The translations under genes were made by a program, and so were the position numbers. The notes beneath the pieces are model-generated. The model was not told where the DNA came from. It did no database searches and saw nothing but the letters and a program-made list of their open reading frames with translations. A stretch of 64,000 nucleotides of DNA, from NCBI RefSeq assembly GCF_010365305.1, contig NZ_CP048279.1:1984001-2048000 (forward strand), in the 5' to 3' direction. Position 1 is the stretch's first letter, and every line of letters starts with the position of its first letter. Shown in pieces: positions 36,590 through 45,366 of the stretch. Source of the DNA: Staphylococcus sp. MI 10-1553. Lineage in GTDB: Bacteria > Bacillota > Bacilli > Staphylococcales > Staphylococcaceae.

Positions 36590-37969
36590 TCAAATAACTC
36601 CATTACTATTTCTCATGTCCTTAATATTTTGTTTAAAATTACATCTTTCATCACCTGCGTATATAGTGTCATTATATTTTTCATTCATAGCAGGACATCC
36701 GCCATTACAAAAATAATTAAAATTACAGCTTTTACAATCATTATCTCGTGTTTTAAAATTTCTTAATTTCTCAAATTCTTTAGAGTGTTTCCATAGACTA
36801 CTTAAATCATCTTGAAATACATTACCTGCAGAGTGACGGTGTTTATTAAAGAGTGCACATCCAAGAAGTATTCCATCATTCATTACTTCTAATCTAGATT
36901 GAGCAGCATCGCAACCACTCTTAATAACTTCAAATGGAGTTCTAGGTATACTTTCTTCTTTTAATGTAGGTTCAGCAGTCCAATTCTGGCAACCTTCCAG
37001 CCTGTATTTTATATTTGGATACTTTTTATTTATTAAATTTTGAACTTCTATATTTTTTTCTCTATACTGCACTAATGAAAACTCTTCAATGTCTACCTTG
37101 TTTATATTAAAAAATATACCCACGGAAAAATCATTAATATTATTTTCTTCACAAAATTCTAAAATCTCTTCAGCTTTTCCATAATTTCCTTTTAATCCTA
37201 CCGTATGAATTCCACAATCTATGTTATTATCTTTCAACCTTTTTAAAAATTTTATAGGTTGATTAAAATCTCCTTTAGTTTCTTTATTATGAAATTCATC
37301 TAATGATTGTAATGAAACTTTGATAGTTAGGTTATTATATTGTTTTAACTTTTGAATTACACTGTTACTATTGATCGTACCATTTGTAGTAATATGAGTA
37401 CGGATATTTAATTTTTTCGTATAATCCAAAATATCCCATATACCTCTGTACATCAAAGGTTCCCCACCTAATATAGTTAAATACGGTACTCTCATATCTT
37501 TTGCTTGTTTTATTACCTTTATCCACTTTTTAGCGTCATAATAAATGTTCTGTTCATCCCATTTTTCATCAGATATAAAACAAAAGCTGCAAGATAAATT
37601 ACATTTCATATTAGGATAAATAGACAAAGATAACGGTGCAGATAAATAATTTATATTATTTATTGAGTTCCTTTCAACGAGCATACTTGAAATATATTCA
37701 TCTACGTCATCCAATTTATATTCTAATGATGTAGATTCAAAAAATATTTCTAACTGTGTTAAAATATTATCAATTTCTTCTATATCAATATCGATTTGCA
37801 TAGCCTCCTTCAAAAAATATTTCAATTGATGTATGTTATTGGAATTCTCAAAGAATAATAGTATTTCTGTGCTAATTTCGTCTAATTCATATTCACCACC
37901 ACCTAAAATGATAGCAAGACCTCCAAAAAACTCCCTTCTTATCAAATAATCATCACTTAATTTAAACAT
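36590..37969 (-). CDS. Radical SAM/SPASM peptide-modifying enzyme (StrB/SuiB-like)
   Basis: 459 residues. An N-terminal region of about 80 residues resembles a PqqD-like precursor-binding domain (LIRREFFGGLAIILGGGEYEL). The radical SAM core has CNLSCSFC with cluster cysteines at 123, 127 and 130, then LTILGGEPLMYRG. A C-terminal SPASM domain has Cys353, 371, 412, 415, 421, 425 and 443, enough for two auxiliary 4Fe-4S clusters. ATG 37967-37969 has GGAGG seven bases upstream and overlaps the exporter gene. With a precursor carrying AKGDGW, the predicted reaction is a Lys-Trp carbon-carbon cross-link as in streptide; that is inference. Much more AT-rich than flanking genes. Confidence 0.85.
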   Translation of the reverse strand: MFKLSDDYLIRREFFGGLAIILGGGEYELDEISTEILLFFENSNNIHQLKYFLKEAMQIDIDIEEIDNILTQLEIFFESTSLEYKLDDVDEYISSMLVERNSINNINYLSAPLSLSIYPNMKCNLSCSFCFISDEKWDEQNIYYDAKKWIKVIKQAKDMRVPYLTILGGEPLMYRGIWDILDYTKKLNIRTHITTNGTINSNSVIQKLKQYNNLTIKVSLQSLDEFHNKETKGDFNQPIKFLKRLKDNNIDCGIHTVGLKGNYGKAEEILEFCEENNINDFSVGIFFNINKVDIEEFSLVQYREKNIEVQNLINKKYPNIKYRLEGCQNWTAEPTLKEESIPRTPFEVIKSGCDAAQSRLEVMNDGILLGCALFNKHRHSAGNVFQDDLSSLWKHSKEFEKLRNFKTRDNDCKSCNFNYFCNGGCPAMNEKYNDTIYAGDERCNFKQNIKDMRNSNGVI

Positions 37970-39089
37970 TCTCATTCCTCCTCGAAAATATAATTATAAT
38001 GATTCCAGAAAGTATAACTAATCCAGAAATAAAATAACTAAATTTTATACTGTGCTGAGAAATTATGTAGCCAAATAATGGATCAGAAAAAATAAACATT
38101 AAACTCATTACTGTACTTTTAATTGAAAGCATTGTAGCTCTGTTTTCATTATTTGAGATATTATTTAGTATTTTAGAAATGACCATAAATATCCAACCAT
38201 TAGCTATTCTAGATAATCCATAAAGTAGTAGAAAAAATGTAAAATTTGATATACTCATCATGAATAATAATATAGTAAGATAGATTAATGTAATGTATAA
38301 CAATTTCTTATTTTCTAAAATTGAAAGTTTCATGTCATATATCTTAGACCCGAGTATAGGAATTATGTTAAATAAAAAAATCAATATGCCTATATATTCA
38401 ATACTTATATGTTCTTTTAGGTAAGCTGGTAAGTATACTGATAATTGAGGTATAACCAAATACATTAAAGCTAAAAATATGTATATATCATAATTTTTCA
38501 ACACAGATTTTATAGTGTTATTCATAACAGTAGCCTTTATTAACTTCTTATTCACTATATACTTAGATTCTTTAATGCGTATAACAAAAGTTAATAATAA
38601 TAATTCTGAAATTAAAGAGATATAAAATGGCAAAGACCTATCCAACTTATAAAGGTAGCCAATAAAGATGGCCATAAATGCATTAGTGTATAAATTAATT
38701 TTATTTCCTATTTCAAAATACAGTTTTTGAAAATCTTTATCTAAGTTATTAATAAGTACAGCTTCTGCAGAACCAGATTTTCCAGACATACCTATCCCAT
38801 ATAATATAGATGCAATGATTATTAAACTAAAATCTTTATATATTATGAATATAAGCAATGATAAAACAGTAAAAAATGACCCTATATAATAACTTAGCTT
38901 TTTTGATTTTGTATCAGCAAAATATCCAAATGGTAATTCTGTTAATAAGTTAGATATATAAGTAATTGAAAACAAAACACCTATATAAAAAATATCGATT
39001 TTAATATCTTTTAAATATATTAAAAATAAAAGAGCATGGGCTAGTGTAAAAGAATTTAAAAGCCTAAATATGACAATCTTCTTTTTCAT
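37962..39089 (-). CDS. Major facilitator exporter of the RiPP cassette
   Basis: 375-residue protein with about 12 hydrophobic helices. ELPFGYFADTKSKKLSYYIG is a typical MFS loop 2-3 motif, which supports the family. Probably exports the mature peptide or gives self-protection. No peptidase domain is present, so leader removal needs another enzyme. ATG 39087-39089 (MKKKIVIFRLL) has GAGGTG ten bases upstream, and that ribosome site lies in the 3' arm of the upstream hairpin. Low GC: in the segment 38041-38100 I count 15 G/C of 60. Confidence 0.85.
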   Translation of the reverse strand: MKKKIVIFRLLNSFTLAHALLFLIYLKDIKIDIFYIGVLFSITYISNLLTELPFGYFADTKSKKLSYYIGSFFTVLSLLIFIIYKDFSLIIIASILYGIGMSGKSGSAEAVLINNLDKDFQKLYFEIGNKINLYTNAFMAIFIGYLYKLDRSLPFYISLISELLLLTFVIRIKESKYIVNKKLIKATVMNNTIKSVLKNYDIYIFLALMYLVIPQLSVYLPAYLKEHISIEYIGILIFLFNIIPILGSKIYDMKLSILENKKLLYITLIYLTILLFMMSISNFTFFLLLYGLSRIANGWIFMVISKILNNISNNENRATMLSIKSTVMSLMFIFSDPLFGYIISQHSIKFSYFISGLVILSGIIIIIFSRRNENV

Positions 39090-39096
39090 CTTACTA

Positions 39097-39121
39097 AAAC
39101 ACCTCACTAAGTGAGGTGTTT
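39097..39121 (-). promoter_or_regulatory. Hairpin between precursor and exporter genes
   Basis: Stem AAACACCTCAC/GTGAGGTGTTT with a three-base loop, then TTTAGT. It resembles a leaky terminator after the precursor, and its 3' arm contains the GAGGTG ribosome site of the exporter. It could reduce both read-through and translation, keeping peptide in excess over enzyme. Confidence 0.7.
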
Positions 39122-39131
39122 ATTTCTAGCA

Positions 39132-39227
39132 TTATAAATTGTCTGACCATCCATCACCTTTAGCAAACGCATTACAACACATTACCATGCCCAAATCAAC
39201 TTTTTTGATACTTAGTTTAATACTCAT
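39132..39227 (-). CDS. Streptide-like RiPP precursor peptide
   Basis: 31-residue peptide: leader MSIKLSIKKVDLGMVM, then CCNAF, then AKGDGWSDNL at the C-terminus. AKGDGW is identical to the motif in the streptide precursors of streptococci (StrA/SuiA), where Lys and Trp four apart are joined; here they are Lys23 and Trp27. The Cys17-Cys18 pair is absent from StrA as I remember it. ATG 39225-39227 follows GGAGG by seven bases and a strong promoter. First gene of the cassette, upstream of exporter and radical SAM genes. Confidence 0.8.
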   Translation of the reverse strand: MSIKLSIKKVDLGMVMCCNAFAKGDGWSDNL

Positions 39228-39251
39228 GCTTATACCTCCATATAATATAGA

Positions 39252-39304
39252 TATCAGATTTTTCTGATAACTATATTATATATAGATATATTGTAGTATG
39301 TCAA
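39252..39304 (-). promoter_or_regulatory. Promoter and inverted repeat upstream of the RiPP precursor
   Basis: Minus strand TTGACA (39299-39304), 18-base spacer, TATAAT (39275-39280). The inverted repeat TATCAGA-4-TCTGATA (39252-39269) covers the expected start site and may be an operator or a 5' hairpin. No Rgg-type regulator gene is near it. Confidence 0.65.
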
Positions 39305-39347
39305 CATTTCATTTGAAAGATATCTGTAAATTACAGTTATGTCGTAG

Positions 39348-40318
39348 ATCGGTATGCTTTTTTCGGCTGGTTTAGGTGTCGGGATTGTCTTTTGGGGCGT
39401 TGCTGAACCGTTAACACATTACTTGCATTCACCGTTTCCAAAATCGGTCGACGGTCAATCGGTAGAATCTGCACGACTTGCGATGGGTTACACCTTTTTC
39501 CATTGGGGGATTTCGCAGTGGTCTATTTTCGCAATGAGTGGCTTAATCGTTGCCTATTTTCAATTCCGTAAAAATCGTGATGGTCTGATTTCTACTGCAA
39601 TGGAACCTGTTTTTGGTGAAACGTATCGACGTCCTTATCGTAACGTCATTGATATTTTGGCAATCATTGCGACAGTCATGGGGATTGCGACTTCTATCGG
39701 TCTCGGTATTTTACAAATTGCAGGTGGTTTGAACCATGTCTTTAAAGTTCCGAACACGTCGCTCACATTAATTTTAATTACGTTACTGATGACACTCATT
39801 TTCCTCAGTTCTGCATTAACAGGCATTAATCGCGGTGTGAAGTGGCTGAGTAATTTAAACATCATTATTGGTGCATTGTTATTGTTGTTTATTTATATTT
39901 TCGGGGATTTACGTTTTATCGTCGAGACATTCACCGTTTCAATTGGGGACTATTTGACCCATTTCATACAGTATAGTTTACGCATGGATCCTTATACTGG
40001 TGACAATTCATGGATTCAAAAATGGACAGTGTTCTACTGGGCATGGGTGATTTCTTGGTCGCCATTTATTGGTGGTTTTGTCGCTCGTGTCTCAAGAGGT
40101 CGGACGATTCGTGAATTTGTCGTCGGCGTCTTGATTATTCCGCCATGTATTTCATTTTTATGGATTTCTGGTTTTGGTGGCACTGCTATCAATTGGGCAT
40201 TGCATCATCAAGATGGGATTGAAAACATTGTCGATCAAGATTATACCGTTGCATTATTTGAATTATTAAGTAAGTTTCCGTTATACGAATTGACAAGTGC
40301 ACTAGCCATTATTTTAAC
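39348..40318 (+). pseudogene. BCCT osmolyte transporter, 5'-truncated part 1
   Basis: About 323 codons of a betaine/carnitine/choline transporter. The frame enters at IGMLFSAGLGVGIVFWGVAEP, a block that normally lies near residue 90. It includes MGYTFFHWGISQWSIFAMSG and WTVFYWAWVISWSPFIGGFVARVSRGRT, which carry the tryptophan-rich substrate site. In-frame codons just upstream of 39348 give a stop, so the N-terminal part is gone, replaced by the RiPP cassette. The 3' side is cut by the IS element after AIILT. Clearly inactive. Substrate not determinable. Confidence 0.9.
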
Positions 40319-40479
40319 TTAATTCAGGCAGAAGTCTCCCATCCTCTATAGGTGGGTGATGAATGCCGTTCGGTATGAGGGTTACCGTTGGTAACTCGAA
40401 AACCGACACGCAAGGCTCATCGCCTTTTTATTTTGTTCTATGTTATAATCAGTCTATATAAGAAGTGAGTTGATATAAC

Positions 40480-40884
40480 ATGAAATTAGATACTAATAAT
40501 CATTCGGTGTTTCTTCTCTATTATCATCTTGTGTTGGTTACTAAATACCGTAGACAAGTGATTGATGATAAAATTTCTGAATTTGCTAAAACAACTTTTG
40601 TACGAATTGCAGCGTCTTATCATATTACTCTAGTTGAGTGGAATCATGATAAAGACCATGTTCATATTATGTTCAAAGCACAACCAAAAACAGAATTGAC
40701 AAAATTCATCAATGCCTATAAAAGTGCCAGTTCGCGTTTGATAAAACGCGACTTTCCAAAAGTAAGACAGTTTCTTTGGAAAGAAATGTTTTGGTCTAGA
40801 AGTTTTTGCCTTTTGACAACTGGTGGCGCACCAATTGACGTTATAAAAAAATATATTCAGAATCAAGGTTATAATCATAAATAG
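40480..40884 (+). CDS. tnpA: IS200/IS605 Y1 transposase TnpA
   Basis: 134-residue HUH single-strand transposase. The HUH pair is His60-Val-His62 (KDHVHIMFKA) and the catalytic tyrosine is Tyr125 (DVIKKYIQNQGY). Length and motifs are normal, so it is probably functional. Works by peel-and-paste transposition of single-stranded DNA at replication forks. Sixteen bases before tnpB, same strand. Confidence 0.95.
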   Translation: MKLDTNNHSVFLLYYHLVLVTKYRRQVIDDKISEFAKTTFVRIAASYHITLVEWNHDKDHVHIMFKAQPKTELTKFINAYKSASSRLIKRDFPKVRQFLWKEMFWSRSFCLLTTGGAPIDVIKKYIQNQGYNHK

Positions 40885-40899
40885 AGAGGTGCGTAGCTT

Positions 40900-42042
40900 A
40901 TGGAACGACTCAAAGCATATAAATTTAGAATCTATCCAACTGAAGAACAAAAAATTTTCTTCGCTAAGTCTTTCGGTTGTGTCCGTAAGGTCTACAATCT
41001 AATGCTTGATGATCGAATGAAAGCTTATGAAGAAACTAAGAATGTTTCTTCTAAAAAAATGAAGTTCCCGACACCAGCTAAATATAAGAATGAATTTCCA
41101 TTTTTGAAGGAAGTAGATAGCCTTGCCTTGGCTAATGCACAACTCAATTTAGACAAGGCATATAAGAATTTCTTTAGAGATAAATCTGTTGGATTTCCTC
41201 GGTTCAAAAGTAAGAAGAATCCCGTTCAAAGCTATACCACTAATAATCAAAATGGCACAATATCCTTGATTGATAATAAATTCATCAAAGTTCCTAAGTT
41301 GAAGTCATCAGTTAAAATAAAGCTTCATAGACAACCTAAAGGTATTATCAAATCAGCTACAATATCACGCCGTTCAAGCGGTAAATACTATGTTTCTTTA
41401 TTGTGCAAAGAAGAAGTTGTCGAGTTTCCTAAAACTAATTCTGCAATTGGAATTGACCTTGGAATCACTCATTTTGCCATTTTTTCTGACGGTCAAAAGA
41501 TTGATAATAATAAGTTCACTTCGAAAATGGCACAGAAACTAAAACGTGAACAACGTAAGTTGTCGAGACGTGCCCTGTTAGCCAAAAAGAAGGGTATCAA
41601 TCTCTTTGAAGCCAAAAACTACCAGAAACAAAAACAGAAAGTTGCACGACTACATGAAAAGGTAATGAATCAACGCACTGACTTTCTAAACAAGTTGAGT
41701 ACAGAGATTATCAAAAATCACGATATTATCTGTATTGAAGACTTAAACACAAAAGGTATGTTGCGAAATCATAAACTGGCTAAAAGCATTTCTGATGTGT
41801 CATGGTCTAGCTTTGTGATTAAGCTACAATACAAAGCTGACTGGTATGGACGTGAAATAGTCAAGATTGATAAATGGTTTCCATCAAGTCAAGTCTGTTC
41901 AGACTGCGGACATAATGATGGCAAGAAAAATCTCAAAATTCGAGAATGGTCTTGTCCTATTTGCCATGCTCACCATGACCGAGATATAAACGCGAGCATC
42001 AATATTTTGACCGAAGGGCTACGAATGCAAACATTAGCTTAG
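40900..42042 (+). CDS. tnpB: RNA-guided nuclease TnpB
   Basis: 380-residue ancestor-type relative of Cas12. The RuvC triad Asp186 ([10 protein letters not shown]), Glu280 ([10 protein letters not shown]) and Asp362 ([11 protein letters not shown]) and the zinc finger Cys333/336/352/355 are all intact. The start is ATG 40900 with a GAGAGG site upstream. The element's right end supplies the guide RNA, and the flanking BCCT DNA would supply the guide. Likely active nuclease that promotes retention of the element at its donor site. Confidence 0.95.
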   Translation: MERLKAYKFRIYPTEEQKIFFAKSFGCVRKVYNLMLDDRMKAYEETKNVSSKKMKFPTPAKYKNEFPFLKEVDSLALANAQLNLDKAYKNFFRDKSVGFPRFKSKKNPVQSYTTNNQNGTISLIDNKFIKVPKLKSSVKIKLHRQPKGIIKSATISRRSSGKYYVSLLCKEEVVEFPKTNSAIGIDLGITHFAIFSDGQKIDNNKFTSKMAQKLKREQRKLSRRALLAKKKGINLFEAKNYQKQKQKVARLHEKVMNQRTDFLNKLSTEIIKNHDIICIEDLNTKGMLRNHKLAKSISDVSWSSFVIKLQYKADWYGREIVKIDKWFPSSQVCSDCGHNDGKKNLKIREWSCPICHAHHDRDINASINILTEGLRMQTLA

Positions 42043-42201
42043 AAAAGACCGATAACCGTAGGGTCTACGGGGATAGCTTGGTCAATAAGAGAAACCTCTG
42101 TTAGTAAAGAAATACACTTACAAGTACGCTCTATTCCCAAGAAGCTCCCACTTCAAGCGTTAAGAACCTTTATGTTTTAGCTAAGTGGTGAGTAGTTCAC
42201 T
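42043..42201 (+). ncRNA. Putative omega (reRNA) guide RNA scaffold at the IS right end
   Basis: In TnpB systems the guide RNA scaffold runs from the end of tnpB to the right end of the element, and the guide is the adjacent flank. This 159-base stretch is rich in stem-forming segments (TAGGGTCTACGG; TCCCACTT...AAGTGG). The expected guide is the BCCT sequence immediately after 42201 (TTTTACATTTATCGTG). 5' boundary unknown; it may begin inside tnpB. Confidence 0.55.
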
Positions 42202-42541
42202 TTTTACATTTATCGTGACCAGTGCAGACTCGACAACACATATCGTCTCAGGTATGGCGACAGGTGGCGTTGAAGATCCGAAGCGTAAACACAAAATGGT
42301 ATGGGGCATTTTAATTGGTGCCATTTCCGTTGCGTTAACTGTTGCAGGCGGACTCACAAGTTTACAAACGGCATCAGTCGTGACTGGATTACCATTTTCT
42401 ATTATTTTGTTATTGATGATTTTTTCATTGATGAATGCGTTGAGACGTGAACATACGAAGCATTTTAAAATGACGCATATTGATGATGAAAAAGACTTTT
42501 CTCGTACAATTGAAGAACGTGAGCGAGATAATGAGATGTGA
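42202..42541 (+). pseudogene. BCCT osmolyte transporter, part 2 (C-terminus)
   Basis: Continuation of the BCCT frame after the IS: FTFIVTSADSTTHIVSGMAT, then a hydrophobic helix and a charged tail ending in ERERDNEM. FTFxxTSADS is the conserved helix of BCCT transporters (TM10-11 region). Together with part 1 it accounts for about 435 residues of an original of roughly 520. Confidence 0.88.
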
Positions 42542-42604
42542 TATTGATATAACTCAAGTGTGAAACTTTTGATTTCAACCACTTATTATCTCATCTAAAT
42601 AGTT

Positions 42605-42647
42605 AGAATGGCTAGAGCATTTTCATTATGTCTTAGCCATTCTTTCT
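42605..42647 (+). terminator. Terminator after the BCCT gene
   Basis: Stem AGAATGGCTAGA with TCTTAGCCATTCT and a T-rich tail on the plus strand. It probably served the intact transporter gene. Confidence 0.7.
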
Positions 42648-42652
42648 TATTT

Positions 42653-43020
42653 TTATTCAAAGTGATTCATGAGCCAATTGATGCCGTAACGATCGGTGAC
42701 TTGACCGTGTATGGCACCGAAGAATGTTTTTGAAGCGGCATATGTGGGTCCCCCGCTTCACATCAATACGTTGTTGTTCCTCTCATTGATCAAAAGTTAG
42801 AATTAAGTGGTAGCCCTGACATTCAATCGGTTTTCCATAATTTGAAGATAAATGTAATGTCACGCCCGCTGTAATTTCTAACTTAGCATGAAGAAGCTTC
42901 CCCCTCGTGTTCGTTTAAACGTTTGAGCGCCCCACCACATGTCTTTTGATAAAACTATACCGCTTCCTCCACATCACTGACGATGTTATATGGACTTAAT
43001 TGGCATCGTTCACACCTTCG
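42653..43020 (-). pseudogene. Decayed VOC/PhnB-like glyoxalase-fold gene
   Basis: Minus-strand translation in shifting frames gives pieces of a PhnB-type VOC protein: DVEEAV near the start, CGGALKRLNEHEG, HAKLEITAGVTLHLSSNYGK, and the end HGQVTDRYGINWLMNHFE. Multiple frameshifts and stops separate them, so the gene is dead. Limits are approximate. Confidence 0.7.
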
Positions 43021-43103
43021 TTTCTTATCAAATTTAGTCTTGTAATTTCGTCATTATCATATAGTATATATTGGTGATAAACAATTATTTTGAGGTGACA
43101 GAT

Positions 43104-43901
43104 ATGCGAATAGGTATCGATGCAGGTGGGACGTTAATCAAAGTTGTAATTGAACAAGAGGGTGGACGTGCTTTTAAAACTTACCCCACTACATCACTAG
43201 AAACTGTAGCAAATTGGTTGAATCAACAAGCATGCGAAGATATTCATATGACAGGGGGTAATGCGAAAGTTTTAAGCGAATTACTCGATTGCGAACCACA
43301 ACTTTTCATTGAATTCGATGCAGCTGCGAAAGGCGTACAGATTTTACTAGAAGAACAAAATATTCATATTCAGCAATATATTTTCACGAATGTCGGCACT
43401 GGGACATCACTTCATTTGTCCGATAAAAAGGGACAAAAACGTGTCGGTGGCATTGGTACAGGTGGCGGCATGATTCAAGGGCTCGGTTATTTATTAACGG
43501 GTATTACAGATTACCAAGAGTTGACTGAGATGGCGCAACAAGGTGATCGTGAAATTATTGATTTAAAAGTCAAACATATTTATAAAAATGATACGCCTCC
43601 TATTTCTGGAGAACTGACAGCGGCAAACTTCGGCCATGTGTTGCTTAATATGGACAAAACATTTACGAATGCTGACAAAATCGCTTCTGTCATCGGGGTT
43701 GTCGGTGAAAGTGTGACAACTGTGTCGATTCATGTTGCAAGAGAACATCAAGTTGAAGATGTGGTATATATTGGGTCGTCGTTCCAAGATAATCCATTGC
43801 TTCAAAAGGTTGTGACGGATTATACGATTTTAAGAGGGTTTAAGCCGCATTATTTACAAAATGGTGCTTTCTCAGGTGCATTAGGGTCGCTATATTTATA
43901 A
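43104..43901 (+). CDS. coaW: Type II pantothenate kinase
   Basis: First step of CoA synthesis. The 265 residues belong to the staphylococcal type II enzyme, related to eukaryotic PanK and insensitive to feedback by CoA. ATP-binding [31 protein letters not shown] and [13 protein letters not shown] segments are intact. ATG 43104 has GAGGTG six bases upstream; a frame 11 codons longer has no ribosome site. Confidence 0.95.
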   Translation: MRIGIDAGGTLIKVVIEQEGGRAFKTYPTTSLETVANWLNQQACEDIHMTGGNAKVLSELLDCEPQLFIEFDAAAKGVQILLEEQNIHIQQYIFTNVGTGTSLHLSDKKGQKRVGGIGTGGGMIQGLGYLLTGITDYQELTEMAQQGDREIIDLKVKHIYKNDTPPISGELTAANFGHVLLNMDKTFTNADKIASVIGVVGESVTTVSIHVAREHQVEDVVYIGSSFQDNPLLQKVVTDYTILRGFKPHYLQNGAFSGALGSLYL

Positions 43902-43951
43902 ACCATTTCGGCTACAAAAGCATGATACAACAACTTTGATGATCTTAAATC

Positions 43952-44308
43952 ATTGCCCTCATTCCTACGATGTATATTCATAAGATTGCCCTCATGGCTT
44001 CGCTTTCCCAGGGGCTGGCCCTTCAACTCAATTCGGCTTGATTAGAGTGTACATTAGGAGGTAACCGAATTGGATTTTGGGAGCAGTACAAAAATTTCAT
44101 GTACAACAAAGATTTCGTCGTACTGCCCCCGGCAAGGATGACTAGACTTCTCAAAAGCATGCGTATTGAGAAGTTAGACAGCTACTGCGATAAATAATAA
44201 CCACTATTTAATGTAAAGCAGTAAATGTTAGCAGTATGCACTCATTCCCTCAGGAGTCTCAGCCTTCTGGACAATCTGACATTAAATAAGTGTAGGAATG
44301 GGGGCAAT
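43952..44308 (+). repeat. Dispersed structured repeat, copy A
   Basis: 357-base intergenic element. Ends are ATTGCCCTCATTCCTAC and GTAGGAATGGGGGCAAT (16 of 17 complementary). Inside are GGGAGCAGTACA...GTACTGCCCC and ACTTCTCAAAAGC...TTGAGAAGT hairpins. Three other copies occur at 51.6, 55.5 and 60.7 kb. No coding potential. Confidence 0.85.
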
Positions 44309-44448
44309 CTTTTAAAATGAAGCGAATCAAATGATTTATGTCATCAAGTTAAATTGGTTTTCTATTCAAAGCTTCAAAAGTTACAAGAAAAGCGCAATGA
44401 CATTCTTTTTATTTATACTTTTCAATCCATTCATCTCTCATCTTAATC

Positions 44449-44480
44449 AAAAAAGGCTGAGATATTGTCATCTCAACCTC
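44449..44480 (-). terminator. Terminator of the DUF2750 gene
   Basis: Stem GGTTGAGAT/ATCTCAGCC with a six-T tail on the minus strand, about 100 bases past the stop. Between repeat A and this hairpin (44309-44448) I see nothing. Confidence 0.8.
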
Positions 44481-44578
44481 TAATCATAAAACAGTTTTCA
44501 ATATTGCTTTGTACTTACATCTTTTTAAGTGACTACTCCCAAAACAGTCGTTTCGCGATGTAATAAGCATCATCACTT

Positions 44579-45250
44579 CTAAAACGTTAATTCATTGGCG
44601 AGTTTTTGTGCTGAGACGATGGTGCCGACGACGCCTGGTTTCACATCAATGGCTACATAACGATTGTCATCACGCAATTCATCCAACCAATCCGCAAATA
44701 CTTCGCCTTCTACATCGATTAATTCAAACGTTTCAAAGTCTTCTTCCGCTACTTTTTCAGCACGTTTACGCAAACTCCAAACTGGCATAAAATGCGACTG
44801 ATCAAAGTTGTCATTTTCATCATAAACAATCATAAATTGACGGTCGCCTTTTTGACTCAAACCATAAACGGTATCTGTTTTCGCCACATCTTGCACAAAC
44901 TCACGAATACGAATGTTGTCTAAATCTGTCATCAAATCATTTGTTGCTTCTACAATTTTAATTTCATGGCCTTCTGCATCATCCGTCACATTCACCAATG
45001 CTTCGTCTTCTTCATCAAACATCTCGTCCAATTCATAAGTTGCAAAACGGTCAATATCCATTGTTTTAATTTTGTCGTATTCAATATTCAAATTATCTAA
45101 ATACGCTTTGGCTAAAGATTCACGTGTCCAAAAGCAAAATAACAATTTGTCATTATAACGGTGCTTAATCATTTTTTTATCCTTGACAGCAATAAAAAAT
45201 TGTTCGTTTGTAAGTATATCTTTGTAAAAACGCTCATTCTTATATGACAT
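44579..45250 (-). CDS. DUF2750 domain-containing protein
   Basis: 223-residue acidic protein with two similar halves: RFYKDILTNEQFFIAVKDKK with LLFCFWTRESLAKAYLDNL, and REFVQDVAKTDTVYGLSQKG with MPVWSLRKRAEKVA. Family function unknown. ATG 45248-45250 (MSYKNERF) follows AAGGAG by seven bases. Stands alone with its own terminator. Confidence 0.8.
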   Translation of the reverse strand: MSYKNERFYKDILTNEQFFIAVKDKKMIKHRYNDKLLFCFWTRESLAKAYLDNLNIEYDKIKTMDIDRFATYELDEMFDEEDEALVNVTDDAEGHEIKIVEATNDLMTDLDNIRIREFVQDVAKTDTVYGLSQKGDRQFMIVYDENDNFDQSHFMPVWSLRKRAEKVAEEDFETFELIDVEGEVFADWLDELRDDNRYVAIDVKPGVVGTIVSAQKLANELTF

Positions 45251-45366
45251 GACTCTGCTCCTTTTTTCAATCAAAATCACTGACAAATATAAACTAGACA
45301 TCGCTATTCGTCAAATTTCGATGATATGTTCTCCTTCAACTATAACATACCTCAACGAATCGTGTT

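Larger units (their letters stand above)
40319..42201 (+). mobile_element. IS200/IS605-family insertion sequence with tnpA and tnpB
   Basis: About 1.88 kb element inserted in the BCCT gene. Left end has a subterminal hairpin (CCCATCCT/AGGTGGG near 40335-40355). Right end has GCTCCCACTT pairing imperfectly with AAGTGGTGAG (about 42145-42192). No target duplication or inverted termini, as expected. Ends were placed by requiring that removal rejoins the BCCT frame (IILT to FTFIVTSADS). The left flank reads TTTTAAC, a plausible insertion site/TAM. Limits are uncertain by a few bases. Confidence 0.85.

Noticed and set aside
36590..39227. Sactipeptide or lanthipeptide interpretation of the cassette
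   Set aside because: The precursor has only two adjacent cysteines and no LanB/C/M-like gene; the AKGDGW motif fits streptide chemistry better, although a thioether cannot be fully excluded.
36206..42541. Integrative element or prophage carrying the RiPP cassette
   Set aside because: No integrase, att-like direct repeats or phage genes are visible around it; only the unrelated IS200/IS605 element is mobile.
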